A DNA stretch of 6,943 nt from Bacilli bacterium (GCA_900770645.1 CAAGKY010000194.1:1-6943); one strand, 5' to 3'. Counted from the stretch's first letter, positions 1-6,245 are shown. Program-made: numbers and translations. Notes: generated from the sequence alone by a model not told the origin.

Positions 1-115
1 AACTGTGAATGTCGTAACCTCAAGGGGCAGTAGCATAATGGTGGCGCAATTCCACAGACTTAGGTCAGACACAAAAATAGTCAACCCGAGTTGTACACGG
101 CAGAGAGTATTTTAT
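1..115. ncRNA. Possible 3' end of a structured non-coding RNA (cut by window edge)
   Basis: The first 110 bases contain 51 G or C, well above the AT-rich remainder, and show no convincing reading frame. Several short hairpins can be drawn on the + strand: 41-44 with 52-55 around a 7-base loop, 82-85 with 90-93 around a CCGA loop, and the competing long-range pair 3-7 with 53-57. Compact GC-rich structure next to phage genes is typical of phage-borne large RNAs and of tRNA clusters. I could not fit a tRNA: there is no T-arm GTTCRA signature and no 7-bp acceptor pairing. Strand and identity are inferred, and the family is unknown. It could also be unstructured intergenic DNA of different origin. 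Confidence 0.3.
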
Positions 116-138
116 CTAACAAATAAGAGAGGTATGCA

Positions 139-300
139 ATGAGTGAAAAAGAAAAAATTATATTAGCTTTAAAATCATTAGGACTAGGTATAGAATATAA
201 AACTAGTGGATGTTATGATGAGATTGCAATTTACGATTTTGATAAGTATCTTGGATCTTTTTATTTTTTAGATGATGAATTAATAGTAGATTTTTTGTAA
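139..300 (+). CDS. Small hypothetical protein, 53 aa
   Basis: This short frame starts at ATG 139, six bases after a GAGAGG ribosome binding site at 127-132, and ends in TAA. The protein begins MSEKEKIILALKSLG and ends DELIVDFL. A short charged helix-like N-terminus is followed by alternating aromatic and acidic residues that look like a small alpha/beta fold. There is no signal peptide, membrane segment or cysteine motif beyond a single Cys. It has no tryptophan, so it says nothing about TGA use. It lies 34 bases before the next gene in the same direction and probably belongs to the same transcript. I do not recognise the family. Confidence 0.7.
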   Translation: MSEKEKIILALKSLGLGIEYKTSGCYDEIAIYDFDKYLGSFYFLDDELIVDFL

Positions 301-334
301 AAAATATATAAAAAAGAATTTAATGGAGGAAATT

Positions 335-1033
335 ATGGAATATTTAAGAAAACAAGTAGAACAATTAAAAAGAGGAAATGCTTGGTTACAAGCTAAAGTA
401 GAAGAAGCTGAACAAGTTAGTGATGATCATGAGGTTTATGGATATGATAATATTGGTAAACTTATTACTCAGTTAAAAACTAATGTTATGTATAATAATA
501 TGACTATCGAGATCTGTGAGTATTACTTATCTAAAGTAGATCCTACTATTGGTAAAATTAGATTAGGTAGAAACTTAAATTGGTATTTTGGAATCTTTTC
601 TAGTAATGGTGATCCAAGACCTCATATGGATTTAGTGTTAGATAGAGATACAGAAGTACCTAGTAAATTATATGATTATGTATTTGGTTCCCACTCTGGA
701 ATTGGTGAATGGGTAGATAAACATATCGTTCCTTTAATCTCAGTAATGTTAGGAAGTACTGCTTATTCTCATGCTTTTGGTAGTTGGGACTTATCATTTA
801 TTTCTCGTTTCTTTGAGCATTGTGGAAAAGAATATAATAGCTATAATGATAGATATGATAGATATGGATATTGGCATCAAGAAAAATATAATTCAGATGT
901 TGAGCAAGCTAAACAATTAATTGATTGGTTAATTGAATTATCTACTAAACAAGAATTAATGGATGATATTGACCATGTATTAGATACTTATTTTAATGCA
1001 GTGTTTAAACATAACGGAAGAGAAGATTATTAA
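335..1033 (+). CDS. Hypothetical phage protein, 232 aa
   Basis: I chose ATG 335 because GGAGG at 325-329 sits five bases upstream. The in-frame ATG at 323 overlaps that site and would have no site of its own. The first ~30 residues (MEYLRKQVEQLKRGN onward) are charged and heptad-like, suggesting a short coiled coil. The rest is a soluble mixed alpha/beta protein rich in Tyr and Asp, with a Tyr/Asp-rich segment at about residues 165-185 (DRYDRYGY) and a helical C-terminus. All six tryptophans are TGG. It is the largest of the seven small genes before the 2087 terminator, and its stop is one base from the next start. I see no catalytic motif and do not recognise the family. Confidence 0.85.
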   Translation: MEYLRKQVEQLKRGNAWLQAKVEEAEQVSDDHEVYGYDNIGKLITQLKTNVMYNNMTIEICEYYLSKVDPTIGKIRLGRNLNWYFGIFSSNGDPRPHMDLVLDRDTEVPSKLYDYVFGSHSGIGEWVDKHIVPLISVMLGSTAYSHAFGSWDLSFISRFFEHCGKEYNSYNDRYDRYGYWHQEKYNSDVEQAKQLIDWLIELSTKQELMDDIDHVLDTYFNAVFKHNGREDY

Positions 1034-1034
1034 T

Positions 1035-1247
1035 ATGAATAAAATTATCGTAGAAACAATTACATTACCACCAGAAAACCCTAAGATGAAAAATGATAAA
1101 ATTGTTAGACAAACTTTTACTTGTTGTAATAAACAATTAGATAAATTTTTATATGAAGGTTTTGATTGGATGTATGGATATATTATTGAATCAGAAATAA
1201 CTAAGGAATTTAAATATTGTCCTTACTGTGGTACAAAATTAGATTAA
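1035..1247 (+). CDS. Small zinc-ribbon-like protein, 70 aa
   Basis: The start is ATG 1035, one base after the previous stop. A purine-rich GGAAGAGAAG stretch ends about 11 bases upstream, so initiation may depend partly on coupling. An in-frame ATG at 996 lies inside the upstream gene and is less likely. The protein has a Cys pair at residues 30-31 and a C-terminal YCPYCGTKLD with Cys62 and Cys65, the usual ending of small phage zinc-ribbon proteins. Four cysteines spaced this way could bind one zinc ion. The intervening segment is aromatic (FDWMYGYI). Such proteins often bind nucleic acid or a host protein, but no specific role can be assigned. The single Trp is TGG. Confidence 0.8.
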   Translation: MNKIIVETITLPPENPKMKNDKIVRQTFTCCNKQLDKFLYEGFDWMYGYIIESEITKEFKYCPYCGTKLD

Positions 1248-1257
1248 GAGAAATTAT

Positions 1258-1470
1258 ATGATATTTAGAGCAAAAGTTAAATATAATGGCAATCATTATT
1301 TTGCAGGTCAAGAAGTAAGTGGTAGTACATTAGAAAGAAGATATATTCCAAACAAAGGTTGGACATATTGGATATATGATGACGAACCTATTGAAGTTTT
1401 TCCATATTATGGAGAAGGAAGATATGAGTGGGTTGAAGTAGATGAAGCTACTTTAGAGCAGGTGTATTAA
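1258..1470 (+). CDS. Small acidic hypothetical protein, 70 aa
   Basis: The start is ATG 1258, ten bases after the previous stop; a weak AAGAGAAA serves as ribosome binding site and overlaps the upstream TAA. The protein starts MIFRAKVKYNGNHYFAGQEV and appears all-beta, with alternating hydrophobic and aromatic strands. An acidic C-terminus (YEWVEVDEATLEQVY) follows. The N-terminal pattern resembles a small SH3-like barrel, but this is a guess from strand spacing. There are three tryptophans, all TGG. The next gene starts on the base after this stop, so the two are probably translationally coupled. I do not recognise the family. Confidence 0.8.
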   Translation: MIFRAKVKYNGNHYFAGQEVSGSTLERRYIPNKGWTYWIYDDEPIEVFPYYGEGRYEWVEVDEATLEQVY

Positions 1471-1743
1471 ATGAAGCTATCAGAGTTAATAGAAAGAATA
1501 TATGAAACTAAATTTAAAAGTGAATGCTATGTAGATATAGATAGAGAATCATCTAATAGTATGAGAGTAAGAGTTCAATATGGAGATGGATACTGGGGAG
1601 ATTATGAATTCTATATTAGAAATAATAAAATAGATTTATATGAAGATATGTATTTATTACCAATGAGAGAATTTAAATGGTTCTATAAATTATGGATTGA
1701 TGAAGTCTATATTGAATATGGGGAAGAACAAGATGAAAAGTAA
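1471..1743 (+). CDS. Hypothetical protein, 90 aa
   Basis: ATG 1471 directly follows the TAA of the upstream gene, with GAGCAGGTG inside that gene as the likely ribosome binding site. The protein opens with a short helix (MKLSELIERIYETKF). It continues with strands rich in Tyr, Asp and Arg, and ends in an acidic tail (EYGEEQDEK). Three tryptophans are all TGG. There is no membrane segment or cysteine motif. The 3' end overlaps the next gene by 11 bases, a typical phage operon junction. The function is unknown. Confidence 0.8.
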   Translation: MKLSELIERIYETKFKSECYVDIDRESSNSMRVRVQYGDGYWGDYEFYIRNNKIDLYEDMYLLPMREFKWFYKLWIDEVYIEYGEEQDEK

Positions 1744-1879
1744 GATTATAAATTTACTTAATAAATTTTTTGAGAGTAAGAGAGTTGATAAGATTTGCTG
1801 GATAATACTTATTATTGCTATGTCAGTAGAGAGTATTATTATTACTCTTGCTATTATTTCTAAAATTATGGGGTACTAA
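1733..1879 (+). CDS. Small single-pass membrane protein, 48 aa
   Basis: The start is ATG 1733, inside the end of the upstream gene, with GGGGAAGA at 1720-1727 about six bases before it. The in-frame ATG at 1697 has no comparable site. A basic N-terminal half (MKSKIINLLNKFFESKRVDK) precedes one hydrophobic segment of about 22 residues from Cys22 (CWIILIIAMSVESIIITLAI). This suggests one membrane helix with the positively charged N-terminus in the cytoplasm. Small phage proteins of this type include holins and superinfection or host-membrane modulators. Nothing here distinguishes between them, and no lysis gene is adjacent. Confidence 0.72.
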   Translation: MKSKIINLLNKFFESKRVDKICWIILIIAMSVESIIITLAIISKIMGY

Positions 1880-1884
1880 TATAA

Positions 1885-2088
1885 ATGAGTAAATTAGAAA
1901 CTAGATTAAAAGAAAACGGATATGTATTTGTAAAAGAACAAGAAGTAACTTTTGGGTTGAGATCTGGTCCAGTTAAACTATACGTGAAACCTGGGACTAG
2001 TTGTAGAATATACACTTCAAAAGAAGAAATTGTTTCATCTAATTGTGTATCTAATAAAGAATTAAATAAATTAAAAGGATATATTTAA
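1885..2088 (+). CDS. Hypothetical protein, 67 aa
   Basis: ATG 1885 is five bases after the previous stop. The upstream GGGG at about 1870-1873 is a weak ribosome binding site, so translation may rely on coupling. The protein is basic (MSKLETRLKENGYVFVKEQE), with a likely beta-rich centre (VKLYVKPGTSCRIYTSKEEI) and a helical C-terminus. It has two cysteines (residues 40 and 53) and no tryptophan. Its TAA stop forms the base of the terminator stem that follows, so it is the last gene of its transcript. I do not recognise the family. Confidence 0.78.
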   Translation: MSKLETRLKENGYVFVKEQEVTFGLRSGPVKLYVKPGTSCRIYTSKEEIVSSNCVSNKELNKLKGYI

Positions 2089-2116
2089 GAGCAGATTTGA
2101 TGGTCTGTTCTTTTTT
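2087..2116 (+). terminator. Rho-independent terminator after the first gene cluster
   Basis: AGAGCAGA at 2088-2095 pairs with TCTGTTCT at 2104-2111 (8 bp, one G-U) around an 8-base loop and runs into six Ts. The stem begins at the last A of the preceding stop codon. It separates the small-gene cluster from the large recoded gene. Confidence 0.85.
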
Positions 2117-2138
2117 ATTTGCTAAATTATAATATAAA
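2116..2138 (+). promoter_or_regulatory. Putative promoter of the large recoded gene
   Basis: A perfect TATAAT lies at 2128-2133 within TATAATATAA, 46 bases before the start codon. No good -35 box is found 16-18 bases upstream, where the terminator stem lies. The same AT-rich block follows the terminators at 4569 and 5351, which strengthens the promoter reading. In so AT-rich a genome a chance TATAAT is possible. Confidence 0.5.
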
Positions 2139-2178
2139 ACAAAGACAAATAAACTTTAGAGAAAGGAGCACTTTGACT

Positions 2179-4503
2179 ATGTCAGAGAGTACGAAAAAAA
2201 TACCTACTAGAATAATTAATAAGCATGATATAGAAGTCAATTGGCTACGTAATTCTAATTTTGTACCTTTGCAGGGTGAGATAATTATTTACGATCGTGA
2301 AATCGACTCTGACGGTAGTACTTCTGAGCTTCCTAGTAATAGGACAGTACCATATACTTATGAGCGAGCTAAAATTGGCGATGGCTATACTGCTGTAAAT
2401 AATCTTCCATTTGTTGGCGAATCTAGTGACTTGAATACTTCAGCAATTGAGCCAAAGGATGACGATATTCCAAAGGTTTTTATTAATGGGGCTATTCCTA
2501 CGACTAAAGATAGCGTACTTGCAGAATTAACTTACATCTCAAAAACTTTACAGTTTCATTCTTACATTACTATTAAGTGTCAGGGAACTTCTTCAATGAA
2601 GTATCCTAAAAAGAATTTTACTATAACATTGTATAAGGATGCCGAAAGACGCGAGAAGAAGAAAATTACTTTTAAGAACTGAGGTGCCCAAAATAAGTTC
2701 TGCTTAAAAGCTAACTGAATAGATATATCACATTCACGAAATGTTGTATCAGCACGTCTATGAGGAGATGTAGTAAAAACACGATCTAATTATAACGAGC
2801 TCCCTGAACTATTAAGAACTTCACCTAACAACGGAGCAATAGATGGATTCTTTATTAAAGTATATAACAATGGAGTTTATCAGGGAAGATATACTTGAAA
2901 TATTCCTAAAGACAAATGAATGTTTAATATGGATGATGAGTTAGATACTCACTGCGTTTTATGTGGAGAGAACTATGACAGTGGATGTTTTAGAGCTTTA
3001 GCAAAAATTGATGAAAGTGACTGATCAGATGAAATTCATAATACTTGTCCTGACTCAATAAAAACTCGATGAAATACAATTATAGATTTTGTTATGAATT
3101 CTACAGATGAAGAATTTAAAAACAATTTATCTAACTACTTTGATATACCAAGTTTAATCGATTATCATTTATTTGGTCTTGCTATTTGTGGATCTGATTC
3201 TTATGGTAAAAATCAAATATATATGACATACGATGGAAATCGTTGAATTGCATCAATGTATGATTTAGATACTACGTGAGGAATGTATTGAAACGGTGAA
3301 ACATTAGTAGCAGCAGATTATGCTCGTACTAAGTTTGAAGACTATGTAAATGGAAGACTTGGTAATTTACTATATGCTCGTATGGAACAAAACTTCCATG
3401 AAGAACTACAAGCTAGATGAGTTGAACTAAAACGTGGACCTTTATCACTAATTAATATTATTAATAAATTTGAAAACTTTTTAGAATTTATACCAATAGA
3501 TCTAATTAAAGAAGACTATGCTTCAACTACTGCGAATGGAGCTTATACAAATATTCCATCTGTATCAAAGAATAATTTACAACAAATTAGAAATTTTGCT
3601 GTAGCTCGTCAATTATGAACAGATACTTATGTTAATCAATTAACACCAATTATTCCTGTTCCATGTACAGGTATTATTTTAAATACTAATATACTAACAT
3701 TTACTAGTGCTGGTACTCAAACACTAATTGCTACAGTAGAACCTTCTGATACTACTGATTCTATTATTTGAAGTACTAGTGACTCAACTATTGCGATAGT
3801 AAACGACGAAGGTGTTGTTACTGCATTACAAAATGGTGAAGTTATTATTACAGCAACTTGTGGTATTTATAATGCTACTTGTTCAGTAAGTATTTCAGGT
3901 ATCGAAGAGCCTGTTGTTCCACCAGTTGACCCAGAAGAACCAGAGGAATTATTACCAGTTTATGATTTAGATGGACCAGTGACATTTAATGGAACAAATT
4001 ATATAGATACAGGAATTGCGCCTTTAGCAACAGATGCTCCATTTACAGTTTTACTTGATTGAACACATACAGGTGAAAGTGACTTTGTAGGAAGTAGCTA
4101 TGTTATTATGCATGCAATGACTGAAAATAGTCCTTACCCAGGTCTTATCTTACAATATAATGCTACCGGTATTGTATCAGAGTATAGACAAGGTACAAAT
4201 ACTATTTCTTCTAGCTCAAATGGCGCTGGTATTGATAACAGCTTGTTAGAGCGTGCGAAAGTCGTATATAGAAAAGATAGTGATGGTTATGTCACCGTAT
4301 CAAGATGCTATAACGAAAATGGTCAAGTTCATACTAATAGGAAATATATGGATTACGTTGCTGTACCAGAAGAACTACGTTTAGGATGCTTCCGTTCTAA
4401 TACAAATGGAACAGGTAGATTTGCAAAAGGTATTTTAAATGAATGTAAAATTTATAATGTAGCTTTAACTGATGAAGAAATTACTGAGTTTTTAACTAAC
4501 TAA
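2179..4503 (+). CDS. Phage tail-type protein, TGA-recoded: tail-fibre N domain, CotH-like, Big_2, LamG (774 aa)
   Basis: The frame is open from ATG 2179 to TAA 4501-4503 only if TGA is sense. It holds 14 TGA, one TGG (codon 22) and no internal TAA or TAG. The start has AAAGGAG at 2162-2168, ten bases upstream. Residues ~12-82 match phage tail-fibre N-terminal domains (WLRNSN..PLQGEI, then KIGDGYTAVNNLPFVG). Residues ~98-490 look CotH-like: QGTSSMKYPKKNF at 135-147, then KFCLKANWID and MYDLDTTWG at 360-368, whose Asp362/Asp364 may be the metal-binding pair. Residues ~495-574 are a Big_2 Ig-like domain (IIWSTSD). A Pro/Glu linker follows, then a LamG-like domain ending KIYNVALTDEEI. Likely a virion surface protein contacting host or polysaccharide; kinase activity is unproven. 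Domain calls are from motif recall, not a search. Confidence 0.92.
2680..4062 (+). other. Fourteen in-frame TGA codons read as tryptophan
   Basis: TGA codons begin at 2680, 2716, 2761, 2896, 2917, 3022, 3070, 3244, 3277, 3289, 3418, 3616, 3769 and 4060, giving residues 168, 180, 195, 240, 247, 282, 298, 356, 367, 371, 414, 480, 531 and 628. Several fall in motifs where Trp is expected: the Ig-like II-W-STSD, the CotH-like YDLDTT-W-G and the block SARL-W-GDVV. The reading frame stays intact across all of them, and no other stop type occurs. The table-4 style meaning (Trp) fits better than Gly. Confidence 0.93.
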
Positions 4504-4536
4504 TCATAAAAACAAAAGACAAAATATTATTTAATT

Positions 4537-4569
4537 AAAAAAGCTAGAATGTTTGATTCTAGCTTTTTT
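4537..4569 (+). terminator. Strong terminator after the recoded gene
   Basis: A perfect 14-bp stem (4537-4550 with 4556-4569) encloses the 5-base loop GTTTG. It has six As on its left arm and six Ts on its right, so it could work in both directions, though no gene lies on the - strand. It lies 33 bases after the TAA of the large gene and makes that gene a single-gene transcript. Confidence 0.92.
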
Positions 4570-4570
4570 A

Positions 4571-4592
4571 TATTGTATAATATGATATATAA
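4571..4592 (+). promoter_or_regulatory. Putative promoter for the 4605-5297 unit
   Basis: The block TATTGTATAATATGATATAT directly after the terminator matches the block at 5351-5370 at 17 of 20 positions. It contains TATAAT at 4576-4581. The AAGGAG ribosome binding site starts at 4591, so a transcript starting seven bases past the -10 box would begin almost at that site. No -35 box is evident. Confidence 0.45.
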
Positions 4593-4604
4593 GGAGAATT
4601 TATA

Positions 4605-4898
4605 ATGATATTAGAACTTTTAGATGAGATATATCTTTTAATAAATATTTTCGCACTAATTATGATTGCAGGTTGTTGCGTTTGCGAATCTCTTCATGAC
4701 AGTAAAAATCTTCTATTCTATCCATATATTATAAATATGCTAAACGATAAGTTAAATAAAGCTGGAATTATAATTGTTTTAATTATTATTTCAATAATTT
4801 TGGGACCGGCAATTATTATGTACTTTATCATTAGTGCTGTTATGCAATTAGCAGTTATGTTATGGAAAGGTTTTTGTAAATTATTTAGAAAAAGATAA
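4605..4898 (+). CDS. Multi-pass small membrane protein, 97 aa
   Basis: The start is ATG 4605, eight bases after AAGGAG at 4591-4596. Three hydrophobic stretches can be seen: residues ~9-27 (IYLLINIFALIMIAGCCV), ~54-68 (GIIIVLIIISIILG) and ~69-88. The last two may form a hairpin or one long segment. The C-terminus is basic (KGFCKLFRKR), placing it in the cytoplasm by the positive-inside rule. There are four cysteines, three clustered near residues 24-27. Holin-like topology is possible, but no endolysin is nearby and the length is not decisive. It is the first gene of a two-gene unit between two terminators. The single Trp is TGG. Confidence 0.82.
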   Translation: MILELLDEIYLLINIFALIMIAGCCVCESLHDSKNLLFYPYIINMLNDKLNKAGIIIVLIIISIILGPAIIMYFIISAVMQLAVMLWKGFCKLFRKR

Positions 4899-4922
4899 GA
4901 AAATAAATTTGAAGGAGAATAA

Positions 4923-5297
4923 GTGTTTATGATTTTAAAATACTATGATAGAATGGATGTAGCGGATAAAACAGGAAACATATATTATATTGATTTAAGT
5001 AAAGTAGCTCAGGTCGAAATATGTCAGACTGAATTTGGAGAATTAGATAAAAAAGTAACCAAGTATACTTTTATTTTAAATGGTATAGACGGTAGCGAAA
5101 TTATGCTTATGTTTGCAGGTAATTACAGTTGCTTACATTACTATTTTGATTATAGGTATGAAGTTGAAATATTAATTGATGATATGCTTCATTGTCATTT
5201 AACAAATAAAATTTCTATTTATGATATAGATGAAAATATTAAAAAATTATATTTAAATTGTACAGGTAGAAATTGTATAAGTAAGGAGTGGCACTAA
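4923..5297 (+). CDS. Hypothetical protein, about 124 aa
   Basis: GAAGGAG at 4911-4917 serves either GTG 4923 (spacing 5) or the in-frame ATG 4929 (spacing 11, protein two residues shorter). I keep GTG for its spacing, but the choice is open. The protein looks beta-rich in its first half (ILKYYDRMDVADKTGNIYYI, then VAQVEICQTEF). A Tyr-rich middle (NYSCLHYYFDYRYEVEI) and a short C-terminal extension ending CISKEWH follow. It has five cysteines without clear CxxC spacing. It is probably cotranscribed with the membrane protein 24 bases upstream and ends its unit before the terminator at 5321. The function is unknown. Confidence 0.78.
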   Translation: MFMILKYYDRMDVADKTGNIYYIDLSKVAQVEICQTEFGELDKKVTKYTFILNGIDGSEIMLMFAGNYSCLHYYFDYRYEVEILIDDMLHCHLTNKISIYDIDENIKKLYLNCTGRNCISKEWH

Positions 5298-5320
5298 AAT
5301 TAAAAAAATTACATATAAAA

Positions 5321-5351
5321 AATAGATTCTATAAAATAGAGTCTATTTTTT
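5321..5351 (+). terminator. Terminator after the two-gene unit
   Basis: AT-rich stem 5321-5332 pairs with 5336-5347 (12 bp with one G-U) around a 3-base loop and ends in a T-run to 5351. It sits 23 bases after the previous stop. Its low GC content makes it weaker than the other two. Confidence 0.78.
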
Positions 5352-5372
5352 ATTGTATATTATAATATAAAT
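5351..5372 (+). promoter_or_regulatory. Putative promoter for the last gene cluster
   Basis: TATAAT at 5361-5366 lies in a 20-base block nearly the same as that at 4571-4590. Its last ten bases are identical to 2128-2137 before the large gene. The ribosome binding site of the next gene begins at about 5374, so the leader would be very short. A -35 box is not visible. Confidence 0.48.
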
Positions 5373-5386
5373 AGAGAGGTGAGACT

Positions 5387-5686
5387 ATGTGGTTAAAAAA
5401 TCAAGACACGATCTTACAATTAAAAAATATTTTAGATGAAGATAATTATAAAATAGGAAACTTTGTAAATATCTGTAAAGTTGAATTTTTAGATTTTGAT
5501 GGAAATATTATTGAGGCAGTAAGTCTTAAAACATTTAAAAAATATTTTGATGAATATATTGAATATTACTCAAATCAAGAAGTCTGTGAAATTACTTTTA
5601 CAGAATTTAAACTATTACAAATTAGATTCTTTTTACAACTAGCTTATGAAGATGTTTTACCGTTAAGAGGTGAAGTTAATGAGTAA
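5387..5686 (+). CDS. Hypothetical protein, 99 aa
   Basis: ATG 5387 follows AGAGGTGAG at 5374-5382. The protein starts MWLKNQDTILQLKNILDED with a helix. It then shows a strand-turn-strand pattern (VEFLDFDGNIIEAVSL) and a largely helical acidic C-terminal half (FKKYFDEYIEYYSNQEV, then TEFKLLQIRFFLQLAYEDVL). It is soluble, with no membrane segment or metal motif. The only Trp, at residue 2, is TGG. It is the first gene after the putative promoter at 5351 and overlaps the next gene by eight bases. I do not recognise the family. Confidence 0.82.
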   Translation: MWLKNQDTILQLKNILDEDNYKIGNFVNICKVEFLDFDGNIIEAVSLKTFKKYFDEYIEYYSNQEVCEITFTEFKLLQIRFFLQLAYEDVLPLRGEVNE

Positions 5687-5909
5687 GACTAAAGGATTTT
5701 TTGTAATTAAATATTCTACTGGAGATTATTTTTGTGGAAATTTATCTTTCGATAAACAACTAAGAAAAGCTAAGATTTATGTTTGGAAAGAAAAAGCTAT
5801 TGAATATGCTGAAGAATTAAAAACACGTTTTAAACTTGACGGTAATCCTTATGCTCCTTCAAATGAATATAAGATTGTTAATGTAGAAATTAGCGAGGTA
5901 GAAAACTAA
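5679..5909 (+). CDS. Small hypothetical protein, 76 aa
   Basis: I chose ATG 5679, eight bases after AAGAGG at 5665-5670, rather than the in-frame GTG at 5670 that overlaps this site. The protein (MSKTKGFFVIKYSTGDYFCG onward) shows strands, a long helix (KEKAIEYAEELKTRF) and a final strand (YKIVNVEISEV). This beta-alpha-beta order is common in small phage accessory proteins whose role is usually unknown. The single Trp is TGG. It overlaps both neighbours: eight bases upstream and one base (TAATG) downstream, a sign of coupled translation. Confidence 0.8.
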   Translation: MSKTKGFFVIKYSTGDYFCGNLSFDKQLRKAKIYVWKEKAIEYAEELKTRFKLDGNPYAPSNEYKIVNVEISEVEN

Positions 5910-6244
5910 TGAATAAAAATGATATTAATATAAATGATGTTACAATATCTTGTACTTCTTGTTCAAAATATTCATTAAAAAACTATAAATATTATCCATT
6001 TAAAACTTACAAATATTATAAAAAGAATAAAGATATTACTTTTAATGAAATGCAAAATATTTGTTCTTCTGGCAAATGTTCACTTTGCAAAAGTATGCCT
6101 GAAGATAATAAAAGATGTATCTTTTTAGAACCATATGATGATGAATTAGATAGAGAATTTGAACTAGATGAAAATATAATAGAAGACTGGTCAACAGTTA
6201 TTAAAGAAGAAATAAAAGATCAATTAGAAAGAAGTAGATCATAA
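5909..6244 (+). CDS. Cysteine-rich, probably zinc-binding protein, 111 aa
   Basis: ATG 5909 overlaps the previous stop by one base (TAATG), with GCGAGG about 12 bases upstream. Six cysteines lie in two groups: C15-x2-C18, then C52-x4-C57-x2-C60 with a further Cys70. The spacing suits one zinc site or two partial ones. A basic Tyr/Lys-rich stretch (residues 24-41, e.g. KYYPFKTYKYYKKNKD) separates the groups and could contact nucleic acid or membrane. The C-terminal 40 residues are strongly acidic and helical. This is inference from residue patterns; I know no matching family. The single Trp is TGG. Confidence 0.8.
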   Translation: MNKNDININDVTISCTSCSKYSLKNYKYYPFKTYKYYKKNKDITFNEMQNICSSGKCSLCKSMPEDNKRCIFLEPYDDELDREFELDENIIEDWSTVIKEEIKDQLERSRS

Positions 6245-6245
6245 T

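Noticed and set aside
52..85. Core of a group I intron, from GACT pairing with AGTC near AAAATAGTC.
   Set aside because: Only about 18 bases separate the two strands, too few for the P3/P8 elements, and the other conserved core strings are missing.
20..110. A tRNA, possibly a TGA suppressor, suggested by the TAGC...AATGGT string and a TCA triplet.
   Set aside because: The GGGGCAG arm has no complementary 3' acceptor arm, there is no GTTCRA T-loop, and TCA is not in a 7-base anticodon loop with a 5-bp stem.
2119..2178. An upstream TTG start at 2119 or 2173 for the large gene.
   Set aside because: 2119 precedes the TATAAT motif and has no ribosome binding site. TTG 2173 is only four bases from AAAGGAG. 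ATG 2179 has better spacing and codon.
2680..4062. TGA read as glycine (code 25) instead of tryptophan.
   Set aside because: Gly is common as GGA/GGT throughout the gene, while TGA falls in Trp-type contexts such as the Ig-like II-x-STSD. If TGA were Gly, the gene would have one Trp in 774 residues, which is unlikely.
2683..4107. A 1.4-kb intergenic gap flanked by two short unrelated genes (fragments 2119-2682 and 4108-4503).
   Set aside because: Both fragments and the gap lie in one frame, open except for TGA. The gap translates into recognisable CotH-like and Ig-like sequence, so it is one gene.
2179..4503. A decayed pseudogene with many nonsense mutations.
   Set aside because: Decay would give TAA and TAG as well as TGA, plus frameshifts. 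Here only TGA occurs, at Trp-like positions, and the frame is kept to the end.
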